NCBI GenBank assembly: GCA_027487555.1
Contig: JAIYDI010000047.1
Coordinates: 1 to 64,000 of the forward strand
Source of the DNA: Hyphomicrobiales bacterium
Lineage (GTDB): Bacteria; Pseudomonadota; Alphaproteobacteria; Rhizobiales; Devosiaceae
DNA length: 64,000 bases
Reading direction: 5' to 3'
Every line of letters begins with the position of its first letter. Positions within the stretch are counted from its first letter, which is position 1. Of the stretch, positions 35,918 through 45,309 are shown one piece after another. Below the pieces are notes generated by a model. That model saw nothing but the letters and a program-made list of their open reading frames with translations, did no database searches and had not been told where the DNA came from. The translations under genes and the position numbers were made by a program.

Positions 35918-36643
35918 CTACCCCTTGGTTCTGAGCGTCGAGCGGCCGCCATCGACGCCATAGACCTGCCCGGTGATCCACGACGCATCGGGCGAGAGGA
36001 GGAATGCCCCGAGCGCGGCGATATCGTCGGGCTCGCCCAACCGCTGCAGCGGATGCATCTGCGCGATGGCGTTCGCCATCTGCTCGCTGGAGAGAAGCGA
36101 CGCGGCGAGCCCGGTGCGGGTGAGCGACGGCGCGATGGCGTTGACACGGATTCTCGGCGCCAGCTCCGTGGCGAGCGCGAGGACGAGGCCCTCGACCGCG
36201 CCTTTTGCCATCGATACCGAGGCATGGGCGGTAAAGCCCTGCGACGCAGCGATGGTGGAGAACAGCAGCACTGACGCGCCGCCCTCGGCTGCCTTCAGCG
36301 CCGGCAGGGCGGCCTGCACCGCAAGCGCCGCGCCTTCGGCATTGAGACGAAAATCACGCAGGAAATCCGCCGAACTGAGCCGCGCGATAGGCTTCAGGGT
36401 AATGGTGCCGACGGCATAGACGAGGCCAGACAGCGCCGGCCCGGCTTCGGCCGCGACATGGGCAAAGCTCGCCGGGTCCTCGACATCGGCCACCGAGTAG
36501 GAGGCACCGACTTCCCCCGCGATGGCCGCGAGGCGGGCGGCGTCTCGCCCCACCAGATGCAGCGACCGACCGGCCGCTGCCAGCCGCCGTGCCAGAGCAC
36601 CGCCAATGCCGCCGGTCGCCCCATAAATCAGCAGCTTGTCCAT
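35918..36643 (-). CDS. SDR-fold oxidoreductase with altered catalytic motif
   Basis: A 241-residue SDR: cofactor loop [15 protein letters not shown] at the N-terminus, LVYAVGT near 78 in place of [13 protein letters not shown] for the Ser region and the usual C-terminal [11 protein letters not shown]. The YxxxK motif reads VSMAK, so the catalytic Tyr is replaced by Val while Lys remains. It is convergent with the MTHFSD-like operon, 9 bases from its end. The start at 36643 was chosen because the Rossmann strand begins there. Confidence 0.82.
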   Translation of the reverse strand: MDKLLIYGATGGIGGALARRLAAAGRSLHLVGRDAARLAAIAGEVGASYSVADVEDPASFAHVAAEAGPALSGLVYAVGTITLKPIARLSSADFLRDFRLNAEGAALAVQAALPALKAAEGGASVLLFSTIAASQGFTAHASVSMAKGAVEGLVLALATELAPRIRVNAIAPSLTRTGLAASLLSSEQMANAIAQMHPLQRLGEPDDIAALGAFLLSPDASWITGQVYGVDGGRSTLRTKG

Positions 36644-36771
36644 CGCCGAGACCCCATCGATACATTCATGTGAGATTACGCCCGACGATGGGGAATGGTT
36701 CAACGCTGTCGCTGGCAGCGCCGGCAAATCTGCGCCACACTACCGATCCGTTTCACCACGACGAGCCGCGC

Positions 36772-37785
36772 GTGTCCCGCTCAATTCTCTTTGCGCTCAG
36801 GTCGCTCGGCCTCGGTGGCGCCGAGCGCGTCGCCGCCGATATCGTCATGGGCCTTGTGACTGCGGGGCACAGGGTGCGCGTGCTGGAGTTCGCCGACACG
36901 CCCGGCCCCGCCGCGGCATGGTTCTCTTCGGCAAGCGAGATCATCCAGGTCGGCCGCCAGACCAGCCCCGATGCCCTCGCAGAGAGCCGCGCAGCAGCGG
37001 ATATCGATACGCTGGTACTGTGCGGCCCCTCGCCAGCCTATCGCGCGCTGCCGGTGCTGAAGCGGCGCAACCCGGCGCTGCGGATCGTGGGCTTCATGTT
37101 CAACGCGCGGCAGCTGGTTGATGAACATCGCGCAAATGCCGCCTATCTCGACGGCGTGATCGCCGAAAGCGCCGAGGCGGCAGCGGCCCTCGGCCCGAGC
37201 GGCCCGCCTGTCCGCGTCGCATCGAGCGGGGTCGATATCTCGGCGATCTTCGCGAGAAAAATCCTCGCGCGGGTCGCGGACCCGCTGGTGGTGGGCTATG
37301 TCGGCCGCTTCGACCGCACCAAGAACCCGCGCGGCTTTCTCGATATCGCGAGGCGGCTCAGGGGCCAGGGCTTCCGCTTCACCATGGCCGGCCCGGGGCC
37401 GCGCTGGTTCCGCCCGCCGCGTGACGTATCGTTCGCGGGTCCGCTGTTCGGAGAAGACAAGGAACGCTTTCTTGATGGGCTCGACATTCTCGTCGTGCCG
37501 TCGCGCCATGACGGCCGACCGCTGATCATCCACGAGGCGCAAGCGCGCGGACAGGTCGTGGTGGCATCCTCCGTGGGCGCCATCCCGGAACTGATCACCG
37601 ATGGCGAGAACGGCCTGCTCTGCGGGCCCGGCGATGTGGCGGGCTTTGCCGCCGCCATCGCCCGTCTCGCCGCCGACACGGATTTGCGCCACCGCCTGGG
37701 CGAGGCGGCACGCGAGAGGGTTCGGCATCAGGGCGATATCGGGGTGTCGTTGCCGCTCTATCTCGACGCCATCATCGGCGATTGA
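36772..37785 (+). CDS. GT4-type glycosyltransferase
   Basis: A 337-residue GT-B glycosyltransferase. The N-terminal LRSLGLGGAERVAADI loop is typical of family 4. The nucleotide-sugar domain has VGYVGRFDRTKNPRGFLDIA near 185 and the acidic motif PSRHDGRPLIIHEAQARG near 245, followed by GLLCGPGDVAGF. Start GTG 36772 gives the usual N-terminus; ATG 36688 is possible. It converges on the next glycosyltransferase gene with a 14-base overlap. It probably builds LPS core or another surface glycan, given the heptose genes nearby. Confidence 0.83.
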   Translation: MSRSILFALRSLGLGGAERVAADIVMGLVTAGHRVRVLEFADTPGPAAAWFSSASEIIQVGRQTSPDALAESRAAADIDTLVLCGPSPAYRALPVLKRRNPALRIVGFMFNARQLVDEHRANAAYLDGVIAESAEAAAALGPSGPPVRVASSGVDISAIFARKILARVADPLVVGYVGRFDRTKNPRGFLDIARRLRGQGFRFTMAGPGPRWFRPPRDVSFAGPLFGEDKERFLDGLDILVVPSRHDGRPLIIHEAQARGQVVVASSVGAIPELITDGENGLLCGPGDVAGFAAAIARLAADTDLRHRLGEAARERVRHQGDIGVSLPLYLDAIIGD

Positions 37786-39400
37786 CCAGCCGATCGATGC
37801 GCCGGCCGAGGCTGGCGGAGAGCCGCCGCCAGTGCCGGACGGGCGCAGATTGTCGAGGAAGCGCCTGCTGTAGAGCGCGGGATTCGAGCGCCCGGCCGAG
37901 CCGATCGGCGGCGGCGAGCGGTCCGTCATTGCGCGCCTTGGCCGCAAGCTGGCGCAACACCACCCCGGCGGCGTCCGCCTTGCAGGCACGCGCCACCCAG
38001 CCATCGAGCCGAGCGAGCATCTCACGCTGAAACCCGGTATCGTTGAGCCGCGCGATCTGCGCCTGCCAGTCGGCCACGGCACCACCGGCCGTCAGCACGC
38101 CATCCTCTTCGGCGAGCCCATGATATGCCGGCTCTTGAGCAACAATGGGCACAGCGCCGAGATAGGCCGCGACCAGCAGGGTGCCGCGACTCTTGTTGGC
38201 AATGTTGGCGCTGTCACCCTGCGGATGCAGCAGCGCGAAGGGCGCCTCGGCCTGCCAGCGAAACACGAATTGCGCGAAATCGCCCTCGAACGGCAGCCGC
38301 AGCGCATCGAAGGGTGCGTGCGGCAAGCCGGCGGGCACGATCAACCGCACGCCTTCCGCCCGAGCGGCAGGCGCCACGACATCGCGCAGCGCCTTCGCCC
38401 GGAACCCGCCCCCGACGACGGCAGCCCGGTGGCCAGGGACGGCAGGACGTCGCGCTAGCAGCACGGGGTCGGCGGCAAGCGGCATGATGGTCACGTCGCG
38501 ATGATAGTGCGCAAGCGCCCCGGCAAGCGGCGCGGACGTGGTGACGATGCCGACAAGTCGCGCGGCAAAGCGCCGGACTGTCTCGGCCCGATAGTGCCCC
38601 AGGGACGCCGAGTCGCGCCCCAGCACGATGAAGTCATCATCGGTGAACCAAAGGACTGGCGTGCCAAGCTCAAGGAGCAGGTCGAGCGCACCGTTCCGCT
38701 CGGCAAACTCGAAGCCGCGAACGACGATGACGAGGCTGGCGGCAGCGAGCCAATGGAGGTCGCTGAACAGGTCGCCCGGCTCCAGCATGCGGATGCGCGC
38801 GCGCTCCGCCATCGGCAGGCCGTCGAAATAGAGGCTGGTCGAGGCACCGAGCCGACCATAGACGAGGATGAAACCGCCTTCCTCGCTGTGGGGACCGAGC
38901 CGGGCGCGGTCGGGCGGCAACCGGCTCGCCGTCGGCGCCTCATCGCCAGGGCCGGCAAGGCTGCAATCGAACGGCACCACTGGCCCCCGCCGCGCGAGCG
39001 CAAGAGCCAAGTCGCGCGCCCAGTGCGGGTCCCATGCATCGGAGATATCAGCGGCAGCGCGCGCCGCCGCATCGGCTCGACAGAGCAGCGCGCCGGGAGC
39101 GAGCGGCAGATAAGCCAGCATCTGCGGGCGCGACAGGAAGGCCGAGCAGCGGCCACCTGCAAGCTGCACGCGCCCGACCACGGCTTCAGCCCCACGGCGC
39201 GCCGCCGCGCTGACTGCACGCTGCACCTCCTCGCGCCGCGACAGGGCCCCCTTGGGCAGCACATGCACGAAGCGATCGCCGAACCGCTCTGCCAGCGCGT
39301 GCCAGAATCGGGACGGCGGCGGCAACAGCCAGCTTTCCGCGCCGATCCAGGCCATGGCGGCGTCAATATCGAGGACGATTTCGACGGGCTCGGCGCTCAT
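37772..39400 (-). CDS. predicted glycosyltransferase of the LPS locus, 542 aa
   Basis: A long soluble protein. The C-terminal half looks like a GT-B transferase: VTIMPLAADPVLLARRP near 350, AAVVGGGFRAKALRDVVAPAA, then FALLHPQGDSANIANKSRGTLLVAAYLGAVPIV near 440, a donor-site-like segment. The N-terminal half of about 250 residues is not a family I can name. The start overlaps the waaC stop as ATGA, tying it to the heptosyltransferase genes. The basic C-terminal tail (RRIDRLVNRR) may help membrane association. Confidence 0.65.
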   Translation of the reverse strand: MSAEPVEIVLDIDAAMAWIGAESWLLPPPSRFWHALAERFGDRFVHVLPKGALSRREEVQRAVSAAARRGAEAVVGRVQLAGGRCSAFLSRPQMLAYLPLAPGALLCRADAAARAAADISDAWDPHWARDLALALARRGPVVPFDCSLAGPGDEAPTASRLPPDRARLGPHSEEGGFILVYGRLGASTSLYFDGLPMAERARIRMLEPGDLFSDLHWLAAASLVIVVRGFEFAERNGALDLLLELGTPVLWFTDDDFIVLGRDSASLGHYRAETVRRFAARLVGIVTTSAPLAGALAHYHRDVTIMPLAADPVLLARRPAVPGHRAAVVGGGFRAKALRDVVAPAARAEGVRLIVPAGLPHAPFDALRLPFEGDFAQFVFRWQAEAPFALLHPQGDSANIANKSRGTLLVAAYLGAVPIVAQEPAYHGLAEEDGVLTAGGAVADWQAQIARLNDTGFQREMLARLDGWVARACKADAAGVVLRQLAAKARNDGPLAAADRLGRALESRALQQALPRQSAPVRHWRRLSASLGRRIDRLVNRR

Positions 39401-40332
39401 GTGAGCATCTCGTCGATTGCGGCGATCACCATCGCCACGTCCGGAAGCGGATGCAGAGGCGGGCGATTGCGGTCTCGGCGGCGCGGCCGGGTCGGCATGG
39501 TCCCGGCCCAGATCGCGCGACTGCTGGAAAAATACGGGCCTGTGCGGCGGGGGTCGGAGGCCTGGAACAGCATCAGCACGGGGCAGCCGAGCCAATCGGC
39601 AAAGTGGCCCAGCCCGGTATCGACGCTGACGACGAGCCGCGACGCATCGATCTGGGTGCGCAATGCCTGGATTTCGAGACCAGGCAGGAACCGGAGGCCG
39701 GGCACGTCCATGGCAAGCTGCTCGGCAAACGCGGTTTCGGCCATGCCCTGCGCCGTCACCACAGGCTCGAGCCCGCGGCGCAACAGGTGCCGCGCGACCT
39801 GCGCCCAATGGCCGAGCGGCCAGAGCTTTGCCGCCTGCGCCGTGCCATGAAACAGCAGGGCCTGCCGGCGATCTACGCCTTGCGCACGCTGCGCGCGGCT
39901 GGTTCCACTCATGGCGCCCGGCACCGCAACATAGCCGCAGACGCTACCCAAGAGGGCGCGCGCCGCATCGACCGCATGCAGGCCGGCCGGATAGCGGACG
40001 CGCTGGTGGTAGACCCAGTGGCTTGGCCACTCGCGGACGCGTGGCCAGTCCGCGCCGACAACGCAGCCTCCGACGCGGCGGGCGAGAACCGCTGATCGGA
40101 GCAGCCCCTGCGCGTCGACCACCCTGGCATATTGCCCGCTCTGCAGGCTCGGGATGTCGGCCGGTATGAGCACGCGCCCCACCCCCGGACATTGGCGGAC
40201 GAGTTCGGCATGTGCCGCATCGACCAGCCAGTCGATTTCGAGGCCGGGCACACGCGCCACAGCCTCCGTCACTGCCGGAAAGGCGTGCACGATATCGCCG
40301 AGCGCCGAGAGCTTCACCAAAAGCACTCTCAC
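39397..40332 (-). CDS. waaC: LPS heptosyltransferase (WaaC-like, GT9)
   Basis: Transfers heptose from ADP-heptose to the inner core. It has 311 residues from GTG 40332. The N-terminal VRVLLVKLSALGDIVHAFPAV is the hallmark of heptosyltransferase I; the C-terminal VSVDTGLGHFADWLGCPVLMLFQASDP is the ADP-heptose site (D-T-x-x-x-H form). The GTG start overlaps the upstream stop as GTGA, matching the style of the operon. It is assigned to WaaC rather than WaaF by the N-terminus; by-eye only. Confidence 0.83.
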   Translation of the reverse strand: MRVLLVKLSALGDIVHAFPAVTEAVARVPGLEIDWLVDAAHAELVRQCPGVGRVLIPADIPSLQSGQYARVVDAQGLLRSAVLARRVGGCVVGADWPRVREWPSHWVYHQRVRYPAGLHAVDAARALLGSVCGYVAVPGAMSGTSRAQRAQGVDRRQALLFHGTAQAAKLWPLGHWAQVARHLLRRGLEPVVTAQGMAETAFAEQLAMDVPGLRFLPGLEIQALRTQIDASRLVVSVDTGLGHFADWLGCPVLMLFQASDPRRTGPYFSSSRAIWAGTMPTRPRRRDRNRPPLHPLPDVAMVIAAIDEMLT

Positions 40333-41336
40333 GATGGCGCCCGCCCGGCCAGGCTCGCGAAGCGCGCCATAACCATTTGCGGCAGGAGCTCGCTCATGCA
40401 GCGGTGATGTCCGAGCGGACAGGTCCGCGCCCGGCATGGCGCGCAGGGCAAACCCAACGAGATGGTCGCGCCTAGCGCGCTAAGCGGCGGCGTCTCGTCC
40501 GGCGCCGTGGGCCCGTAGAGGCCGAGCACCGGCACGCCCGTCGCCGCCGCCACATGCAAGAGGCCGGTATCGTTGCCAACCGCGCCTCGCGCAGCCGCGA
40601 TGAGATCGACGGCGAGGCCGAGACTGGTGCGGCCACCCATGTCGACCGCACCCGGCGCATCGCGGCAGACCGCCCCTGTAACTGCGCGGTCGCGCGGACT
40701 GCCGAGCACAGCCACCCCCAGCCCTTCGTCCAGCAAGAGCCGCGCAAGGCCCGAAAAATGCGCGACCGGCCAGCGCTTCGCCGACCCACCTTCGGCACCC
40801 GGAAACAACGCGACAAAGCAGCCCTCCCGGAGCCCGAAACGCTGGAGGGCCTCGGCCTGCTGCGCCTGATCGACCCGCAGGCGCGGCGCGGCGGCAGCGG
40901 TGACGCCCGCCACATGCTGATAGGAGCGGAATGGCACCCGGCGGCTGCCCGGACCCGTCTCGCGGACGGGGCGATTGACCAGCAGGTGCCGGAGCTCGGT
41001 TCGATAGCCGCGGCGTTCGGGAACCCCCGCGAACCACGGCACGAGAGCCGAGAGGAAACTGTTGGGGAGGATCACCGCCGTCTCGTAGCGTCCCCGCAGC
41101 GTGCGGCCCAGCGCCCAACGCGGCCCGAAATGCGGCGCATGGGGCGAAAAGGGCAAGGGGATGAGCGCGCCGATATCGGGCATCCGCGCCGCGACTTCGA
41201 GCACATGGGGTGGCGCGAGCATATCCACGGTCCGGTCCGGCCGGGCGCGGCTGAGAGCAGAAACCACCGGCTCCGCCATCACCATGTCGCCCACCCAGTT
41301 GGGCCCGACGATCAGGAGCCGCGCGCGCGGAGCCAT
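40329..41336 (-). CDS. waaF: LPS heptosyltransferase (WaaF-like, GT9)
   Basis: A 335-residue GT9 heptosyltransferase. N-terminal LLIVGPNWVGDMVMAEPVVSAL is characteristic of heptosyltransferase II. The C-terminal GNDTGLLHVAAATGVPVLGLYGPT forms the ADP-heptose site, and a cysteine-bearing PCAPCRARTCPLGHHRCM segment near 300 is also family-typical. The start at 41336 lies 25 bases inside the hldD gene. Adds the second heptose after WaaC. Confidence 0.88.
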   Translation of the reverse strand: MAPRARLLIVGPNWVGDMVMAEPVVSALSRARPDRTVDMLAPPHVLEVAARMPDIGALIPLPFSPHAPHFGPRWALGRTLRGRYETAVILPNSFLSALVPWFAGVPERRGYRTELRHLLVNRPVRETGPGSRRVPFRSYQHVAGVTAAAAPRLRVDQAQQAEALQRFGLREGCFVALFPGAEGGSAKRWPVAHFSGLARLLLDEGLGVAVLGSPRDRAVTGAVCRDAPGAVDMGGRTSLGLAVDLIAAARGAVGNDTGLLHVAAATGVPVLGLYGPTAPDETPPLSALGATISLGLPCAPCRARTCPLGHHRCMSELLPQMVMARFASLAGRAPS

Positions 41337-42259
41337 GCCACATACTCGCCGATGCCGGTTTCGAGGTCGCGGAACTGCCAGTCGCAGCCGGCAGCGCGCA
41401 ACCGCGTGAGATCGGCTTCGGTATGGCTCTGGTAGCGGCCATGGAGCGCTTCGGGAAACGGCTGGAACTGCACCTCGCCAGCACCCATTTCGGCGATCAC
41501 CGCCGCGGCGAGATCGAGAAAGCTGCGGCTCACGCCCGTACCGCAATTGTAGACGCCGCGCGCCGCAGCCTCCCAAGCCCAGAGGATCACCTGCACCACG
41601 TCCGACACATGGACGAAATCCCGCCGATGCTGACCAGGCCCGAGGCCACCATAGGCGCCGAACAGCGTCGGCCGGTCTCCCGCGCGGATCTGCTCGACCA
41701 TGCGCAGTGCCACCGACGACATCTTACCCTTGTGCCCCTCGCGCGGGCCATAGACATTGAAGTAACGCAGGCCGACTACCGGCGACGCCTCGGGCCCGAG
41801 CGCCGCGCGGCGCACATGATCGTCAAACAGCTTCTTCGAATAAGCATAGATATTGAGCGGTGCCTCGTTACCTGGCAGCTCGACGCAGGTCTCGGACAGG
41901 CCATAGACAGCCGCAGACGAAGCATAGATCAGCGGCACGCGCTGCCCGAGCGCGAAATCGAGGATATCGCGCGAGGCGCGATAGTTGCGTTCCATCATCA
42001 GTTGGCCGTCACGCTCGGTGGTATCCGTGCAGGCACCCTGGTGGAAGATGGCGTCGATTTTCGGCAGCCGCCCCGTCGCCAGCCGCTCCATGAACGCGCC
42101 GCGATCAAGGTAGTCGGCGATGCGCAGATCAGCGACATTGCGGAACTTGTCGCCATTGCGCAGGCTGTCGACGACGAGAATATCCTCGTACCCGCGGGCG
42201 TTGAGCGCAGCGACGAGGTTGCTGCCCACCATGCCGCATCCGCCTGTCACCACCAGCAC
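41312..42259 (-). CDS. hldD: ADP-L-glycero-D-manno-heptose 6-epimerase
   Basis: Converts ADP-D-glycero-D-manno-heptose to the L-glycero form. It has 315 residues. The Rossmann loop VVTGGCGMVGSN is at the N-terminus, SSAAVYG near 122 holds the catalytic Ser, and the YAYSKK motif near 145 holds Tyr and Lys. The VDSLRNGDKFRN segment near 30 is characteristic of HldD. GTG 42259 was chosen as start (GGGGGA upstream, Rossmann strand begins at once). Divergent from hldE with a 79-base gap. Confidence 0.9.
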   Translation of the reverse strand: MLVVTGGCGMVGSNLVAALNARGYEDILVVDSLRNGDKFRNVADLRIADYLDRGAFMERLATGRLPKIDAIFHQGACTDTTERDGQLMMERNYRASRDILDFALGQRVPLIYASSAAVYGLSETCVELPGNEAPLNIYAYSKKLFDDHVRRAALGPEASPVVGLRYFNVYGPREGHKGKMSSVALRMVEQIRAGDRPTLFGAYGGLGPGQHRRDFVHVSDVVQVILWAWEAAARGVYNCGTGVSRSFLDLAAAVIAEMGAGEVQFQPFPEALHGRYQSHTEADLTRLRAAGCDWQFRDLETGIGEYVAWLRARGS

Positions 42260-42338
42260 GATGGAATCCCCCGCTTCCAGTTCCGAACTTATCGTATAGA
42301 AGACGAGCAAGCCCGGAAGCCAGCCCGATGAATTCTTG

Positions 42339-43769
42339 ATGGACGGTCAGTCCCCGGTCCCGAGGGAGCCGATTGCCGCGCTAGCCGCCCGCCTGCGCCC
42401 TGTACGCGTGCTGGTGGTGGGCGACCTGATGCTCGATCGCTATATCGCCGGCGAGGTCAGCCGCCGCGATCCGGACCATGGCAGCGACATCCTCACCGAA
42501 ACCGGGCGTCACGACTGCCTGGGCGGCGCGGCAAATGTAGCACGCAATGCGGCGGCACTTGGCGCCGAAGCGGCGCTGTGCGGCCTCATTGGTGCTGACC
42601 CGGAGGGCGAGCGCCTCCGCGCATTGCTGCGAGAATCAGGAATTTCGGCGGAAAGTGCCCGCGTCGCACCGGAGCGCCCGACGACGCTGAAGCAGCGCTT
42701 TTCGGCACCCGGACACGCACTGCTCCGGGCGGATCGGGAGACCTCGGCGCCGCTCCCGCCGGATATCGAGGCGGCGCTTCTGGCCCGCTGTGCAGCATCC
42801 ATGGACGAGTTCGACGCGGTCATCCTCTCCGACTATGCCAAGGGCGTGCTCCGGGGCGGGCTCGCAGGGGACATCATCGGCCTGGCCCGCGCCTCCGGCA
42901 TTCCCGTGCTGGTCGACCCCAAGGGGGCGGATTTTGTTCGCTATGCAGGCGCGGCTTACCTCACGCCGAACCAAGCCGAATTCACGCGCGCCGCGGGCGG
43001 CCTGTCACCAACCGAACTCGTCACCCGGCTGGACCTTGATGGCCTCGTCATCACGCGAGCCGAGCACGGCGCCACTCTGTTCGACAGGACGGGGACACGG
43101 GAATTCCCGACAGAGCCCGTTGCGAAGCCTGAAGCGACAGGTGCGGGCGACAGCTTTATCGCCATGCTGGCCGTCGCCTGCGCCTCTGGAATGGGAATAG
43201 ACGATGCGGTGCGGCTTGCAAACCATGCAGGGCGCCTTGCCTGCCTGCGTCCGCGCACGGCGGCGGTGACCAAGGCCGATCTGGCAGAGGACGCAGCCGC
43301 GGCCGAGCGGCCGGTAGACCCGCTCCTCGCACAAGTCGCTCTTTGGAAGGCGGCGGGCCTTCGCGTTGGCTTCACCAATGGCTGTTTCGACTTGCTGCAT
43401 GCCGGGCATGTGCATCTTATCGAACAGGCCCGCGCCCGCTGCGACCGGCTGATCGTCGCTGTGAACACCGATGCGTCGGTGCGTCGCCTCAAGGGGCCCG
43501 TCCGCCCGATCCACCGCCTCGATCACCGCATGCGGGTTCTCGGGGCGCTGCGGAGCGTCGACCTCGTCACCGCCTTCGACGACACCACGCCACTCCGCCT
43601 CATCGAGGCGATCACCCCCGATCTGCTGGTCAAGGGCGCTGACTATACCGTCGAGACCGTCGTCGGCGCGTCGCATGTCCTGGCCCATGGTGGCACGGTA
43701 TTCCTTGCCGAACTGATCGAAGGGCTGAGTACCACGGCCGCCCTGGGCGGCGGTCAGCCAGTGGATTGA
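42339..43769 (+). CDS. hldE: bifunctional heptose kinase/adenylyltransferase HldE
   Basis: Makes ADP-D,D-heptose from heptose 7-phosphate. It has 476 residues. The N-terminal PfkB-type kinase (about 1-325) has VVGDLMLDRYIAGEVSR, LGGAANVARN and the ATGAGDSF active-site motif near 265. The C-terminal cytidylyltransferase-like domain (about 345-476) has FTNGCFDLLHAGHVHLIEQA and LLVKGADY. ATG 42339 is preferred over the adjacent TTG 42336. GmhA and GmhB are not in the window. Confidence 0.93.
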   Translation: MDGQSPVPREPIAALAARLRPVRVLVVGDLMLDRYIAGEVSRRDPDHGSDILTETGRHDCLGGAANVARNAAALGAEAALCGLIGADPEGERLRALLRESGISAESARVAPERPTTLKQRFSAPGHALLRADRETSAPLPPDIEAALLARCAASMDEFDAVILSDYAKGVLRGGLAGDIIGLARASGIPVLVDPKGADFVRYAGAAYLTPNQAEFTRAAGGLSPTELVTRLDLDGLVITRAEHGATLFDRTGTREFPTEPVAKPEATGAGDSFIAMLAVACASGMGIDDAVRLANHAGRLACLRPRTAAVTKADLAEDAAAAERPVDPLLAQVALWKAAGLRVGFTNGCFDLLHAGHVHLIEQARARCDRLIVAVNTDASVRRLKGPVRPIHRLDHRMRVLGALRSVDLVTAFDDTTPLRLIEAITPDLLVKGADYTVETVVGASHVLAHGGTVFLAELIEGLSTTAALGGGQPVD

Positions 43770-44365
43770 GGCTTCCGCCCAACCCCGATGAAGCGCGGCG
43801 GCTGCATGATCGCCTCGACCGAGACCATGTCCAGCCCATCGAGCAAGACCTCGCGCATGGCATCGCGCCCGAAGCGGAAATAGTCGGCCGGATAGCGATG
43901 CACGACAAGGCTCGGTGTGGAGGCAAGCGAGGACTCGAGCGCAGCAGCGCCCGGCAACGGCCGCTTCCACAGCAGCCCGAGGGCGCGAAGCAGCGGACGA
44001 GGCCGGCGCTCCGCAAAGCCGGGCACACCCACCATGAATAGCCCCCCGGGCTTCAGCACCCGCCGCATTTCGGCGAGCGTCAGCCAGAAGGCACGGTCGT
44101 GCTCCAGCATGGAATTGCAGAGTACGAGGTCGATGCTGCAGCTCTCGATCATCGGCATGTGGATGCAATTGCCGACCAGCATCTCGATGCCGGGCTGCGC
44201 CGCCTGCGGGTCCATGTTGATTCCGATGCGCCGGGTGGCGCTCTTGAGCGACGGCAGCGCCAGGAGGGTATGTGGCCCGGCCATGGCACCCAGTTCCAGC
44301 ACCGTGCCACCAGCCCCAAGGCGGCGGCAGAGCCCGTCGAAATGCGTAAACACGGTGCGGTGCAT
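43754..44365 (-). CDS. class I SAM-dependent methyltransferase
   Basis: A 203-residue methyltransferase. Motif I is TVLELGAMAGPHTLLALPSL near 28, a slightly atypical glycine loop; SIDLVLCNSMLEHDRAFW near 90 and LKPGGLFMVGVPG near 120 are the usual post-motifs. It converges on hldE with a 16-base overlap and follows the sulfotransferase gene by 5 bases. It probably modifies a sugar or lipid of the surface glycan; the substrate is not evident. Confidence 0.78.
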   Translation of the reverse strand: MHRTVFTHFDGLCRRLGAGGTVLELGAMAGPHTLLALPSLKSATRRIGINMDPQAAQPGIEMLVGNCIHMPMIESCSIDLVLCNSMLEHDRAFWLTLAEMRRVLKPGGLFMVGVPGFAERRPRPLLRALGLLWKRPLPGAAALESSLASTPSLVVHRYPADYFRFGRDAMREVLLDGLDMVSVEAIMQPPRFIGVGRKPQSTG

Positions 44366-44370
44366 GGCCC

Positions 44371-45309
44371 TCAGTCCAGGTAGCAAAGCTCGGCCAGCAG
44401 CGGCCGGGCGTGCGCCGTCACCTGCCGGACCTTCCAGAACGCCTCGCGTCGGAACCGGCCGATCCGCGCCGCACTCACGTCGGCCTTCACCCCGACGATA
44501 GCCGACGCGCAGTCGCCAAGGCCAGCGAAGTCCAGCACGCGCCGTGCTTCGCCATCGAAATTGCGGCAGAGCGCCTCGTAGCGCGTTTCGCAATAGCGGG
44601 GGCCGAGCATGGCGCCAAAACGCCGCCCCACGGTGACGGCGTTCATCCAGTGCTGGATATTGTACAGATACGGATAAAGCCGGTAGGTGCCGCGCGCGTG
44701 GCGCCCGAAGAACAGCCCGTTCCAGCGTCCCACCCCCTCGGCATTCACATAGACCTTCTGCCAGAACGGCTTGCTGGGTGGGACATGGTTGGCAAAGGCC
44801 ACGTCGCGCCCGTCGCGGATGAGGTGAATGGCCCGCAGATCGGGAAAGATATGGGCCAGCAGCGGCAGGATATAGCCGCTCTCGCACAGCTTCCAGCCCC
44901 ATGGGCCAGCGCCATGACCCGCAAGATGCGCCGCGAGGGCTCGGGCCGCCACCTGTGCCGTGGCATCACTTTCGGGGCCATCGCCGAACAGCACCGCATA
45001 GTCGGGATAGTGCGCGCCGACACAATGCTCGACGAGGTCGAGCAGCGGCAGGGCGTCTTCACTCTCGTTGCGCACCGAACCGATGAACAGGCCAGCGTCC
45101 TTCAGAAGTGTCGCAAGCAGCCGGCTGCCCGAATGCGATTTGTTGAAGACCACCACTGGCGGCGGCAACCGACCCGCAAGCGCCCGCAGGTCGGCCATGG
45201 TCCGCACCGCGAGCCACTCGGCCTGCCCGACAGCAATGGCGCTGCTCGTCCCCATCATGCCGCGGCTTGCCCCAACCTCGATCCGATTGCCAACCCTAGA
45301 CCATTTCAC
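44371..45309 (-). CDS. sulfotransferase-family protein
   Basis: A 312-residue PAPS-dependent sulfotransferase candidate. The 5'-phosphosulfate loop is FNKSHSGSRLLATLLKDAG near residue 56, and the 3'-phosphate site is HLIRDGRDVAFANH near 163. It lies next to a methyltransferase and the heptose genes, suggesting sulfation of a surface glycan. The start at 45309 falls inside a palindromic repeat; starts at 45258 or 45198 would remove it. No PAPS synthesis genes are in the window. Confidence 0.75.
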   Translation of the reverse strand: MKWSRVGNRIEVGASRGMMGTSSAIAVGQAEWLAVRTMADLRALAGRLPPPVVVFNKSHSGSRLLATLLKDAGLFIGSVRNESEDALPLLDLVEHCVGAHYPDYAVLFGDGPESDATAQVAARALAAHLAGHGAGPWGWKLCESGYILPLLAHIFPDLRAIHLIRDGRDVAFANHVPPSKPFWQKVYVNAEGVGRWNGLFFGRHARGTYRLYPYLYNIQHWMNAVTVGRRFGAMLGPRYCETRYEALCRNFDGEARRVLDFAGLGDCASAIVGVKADVSAARIGRFRREAFWKVRQVTAHARPLLAELCYLD

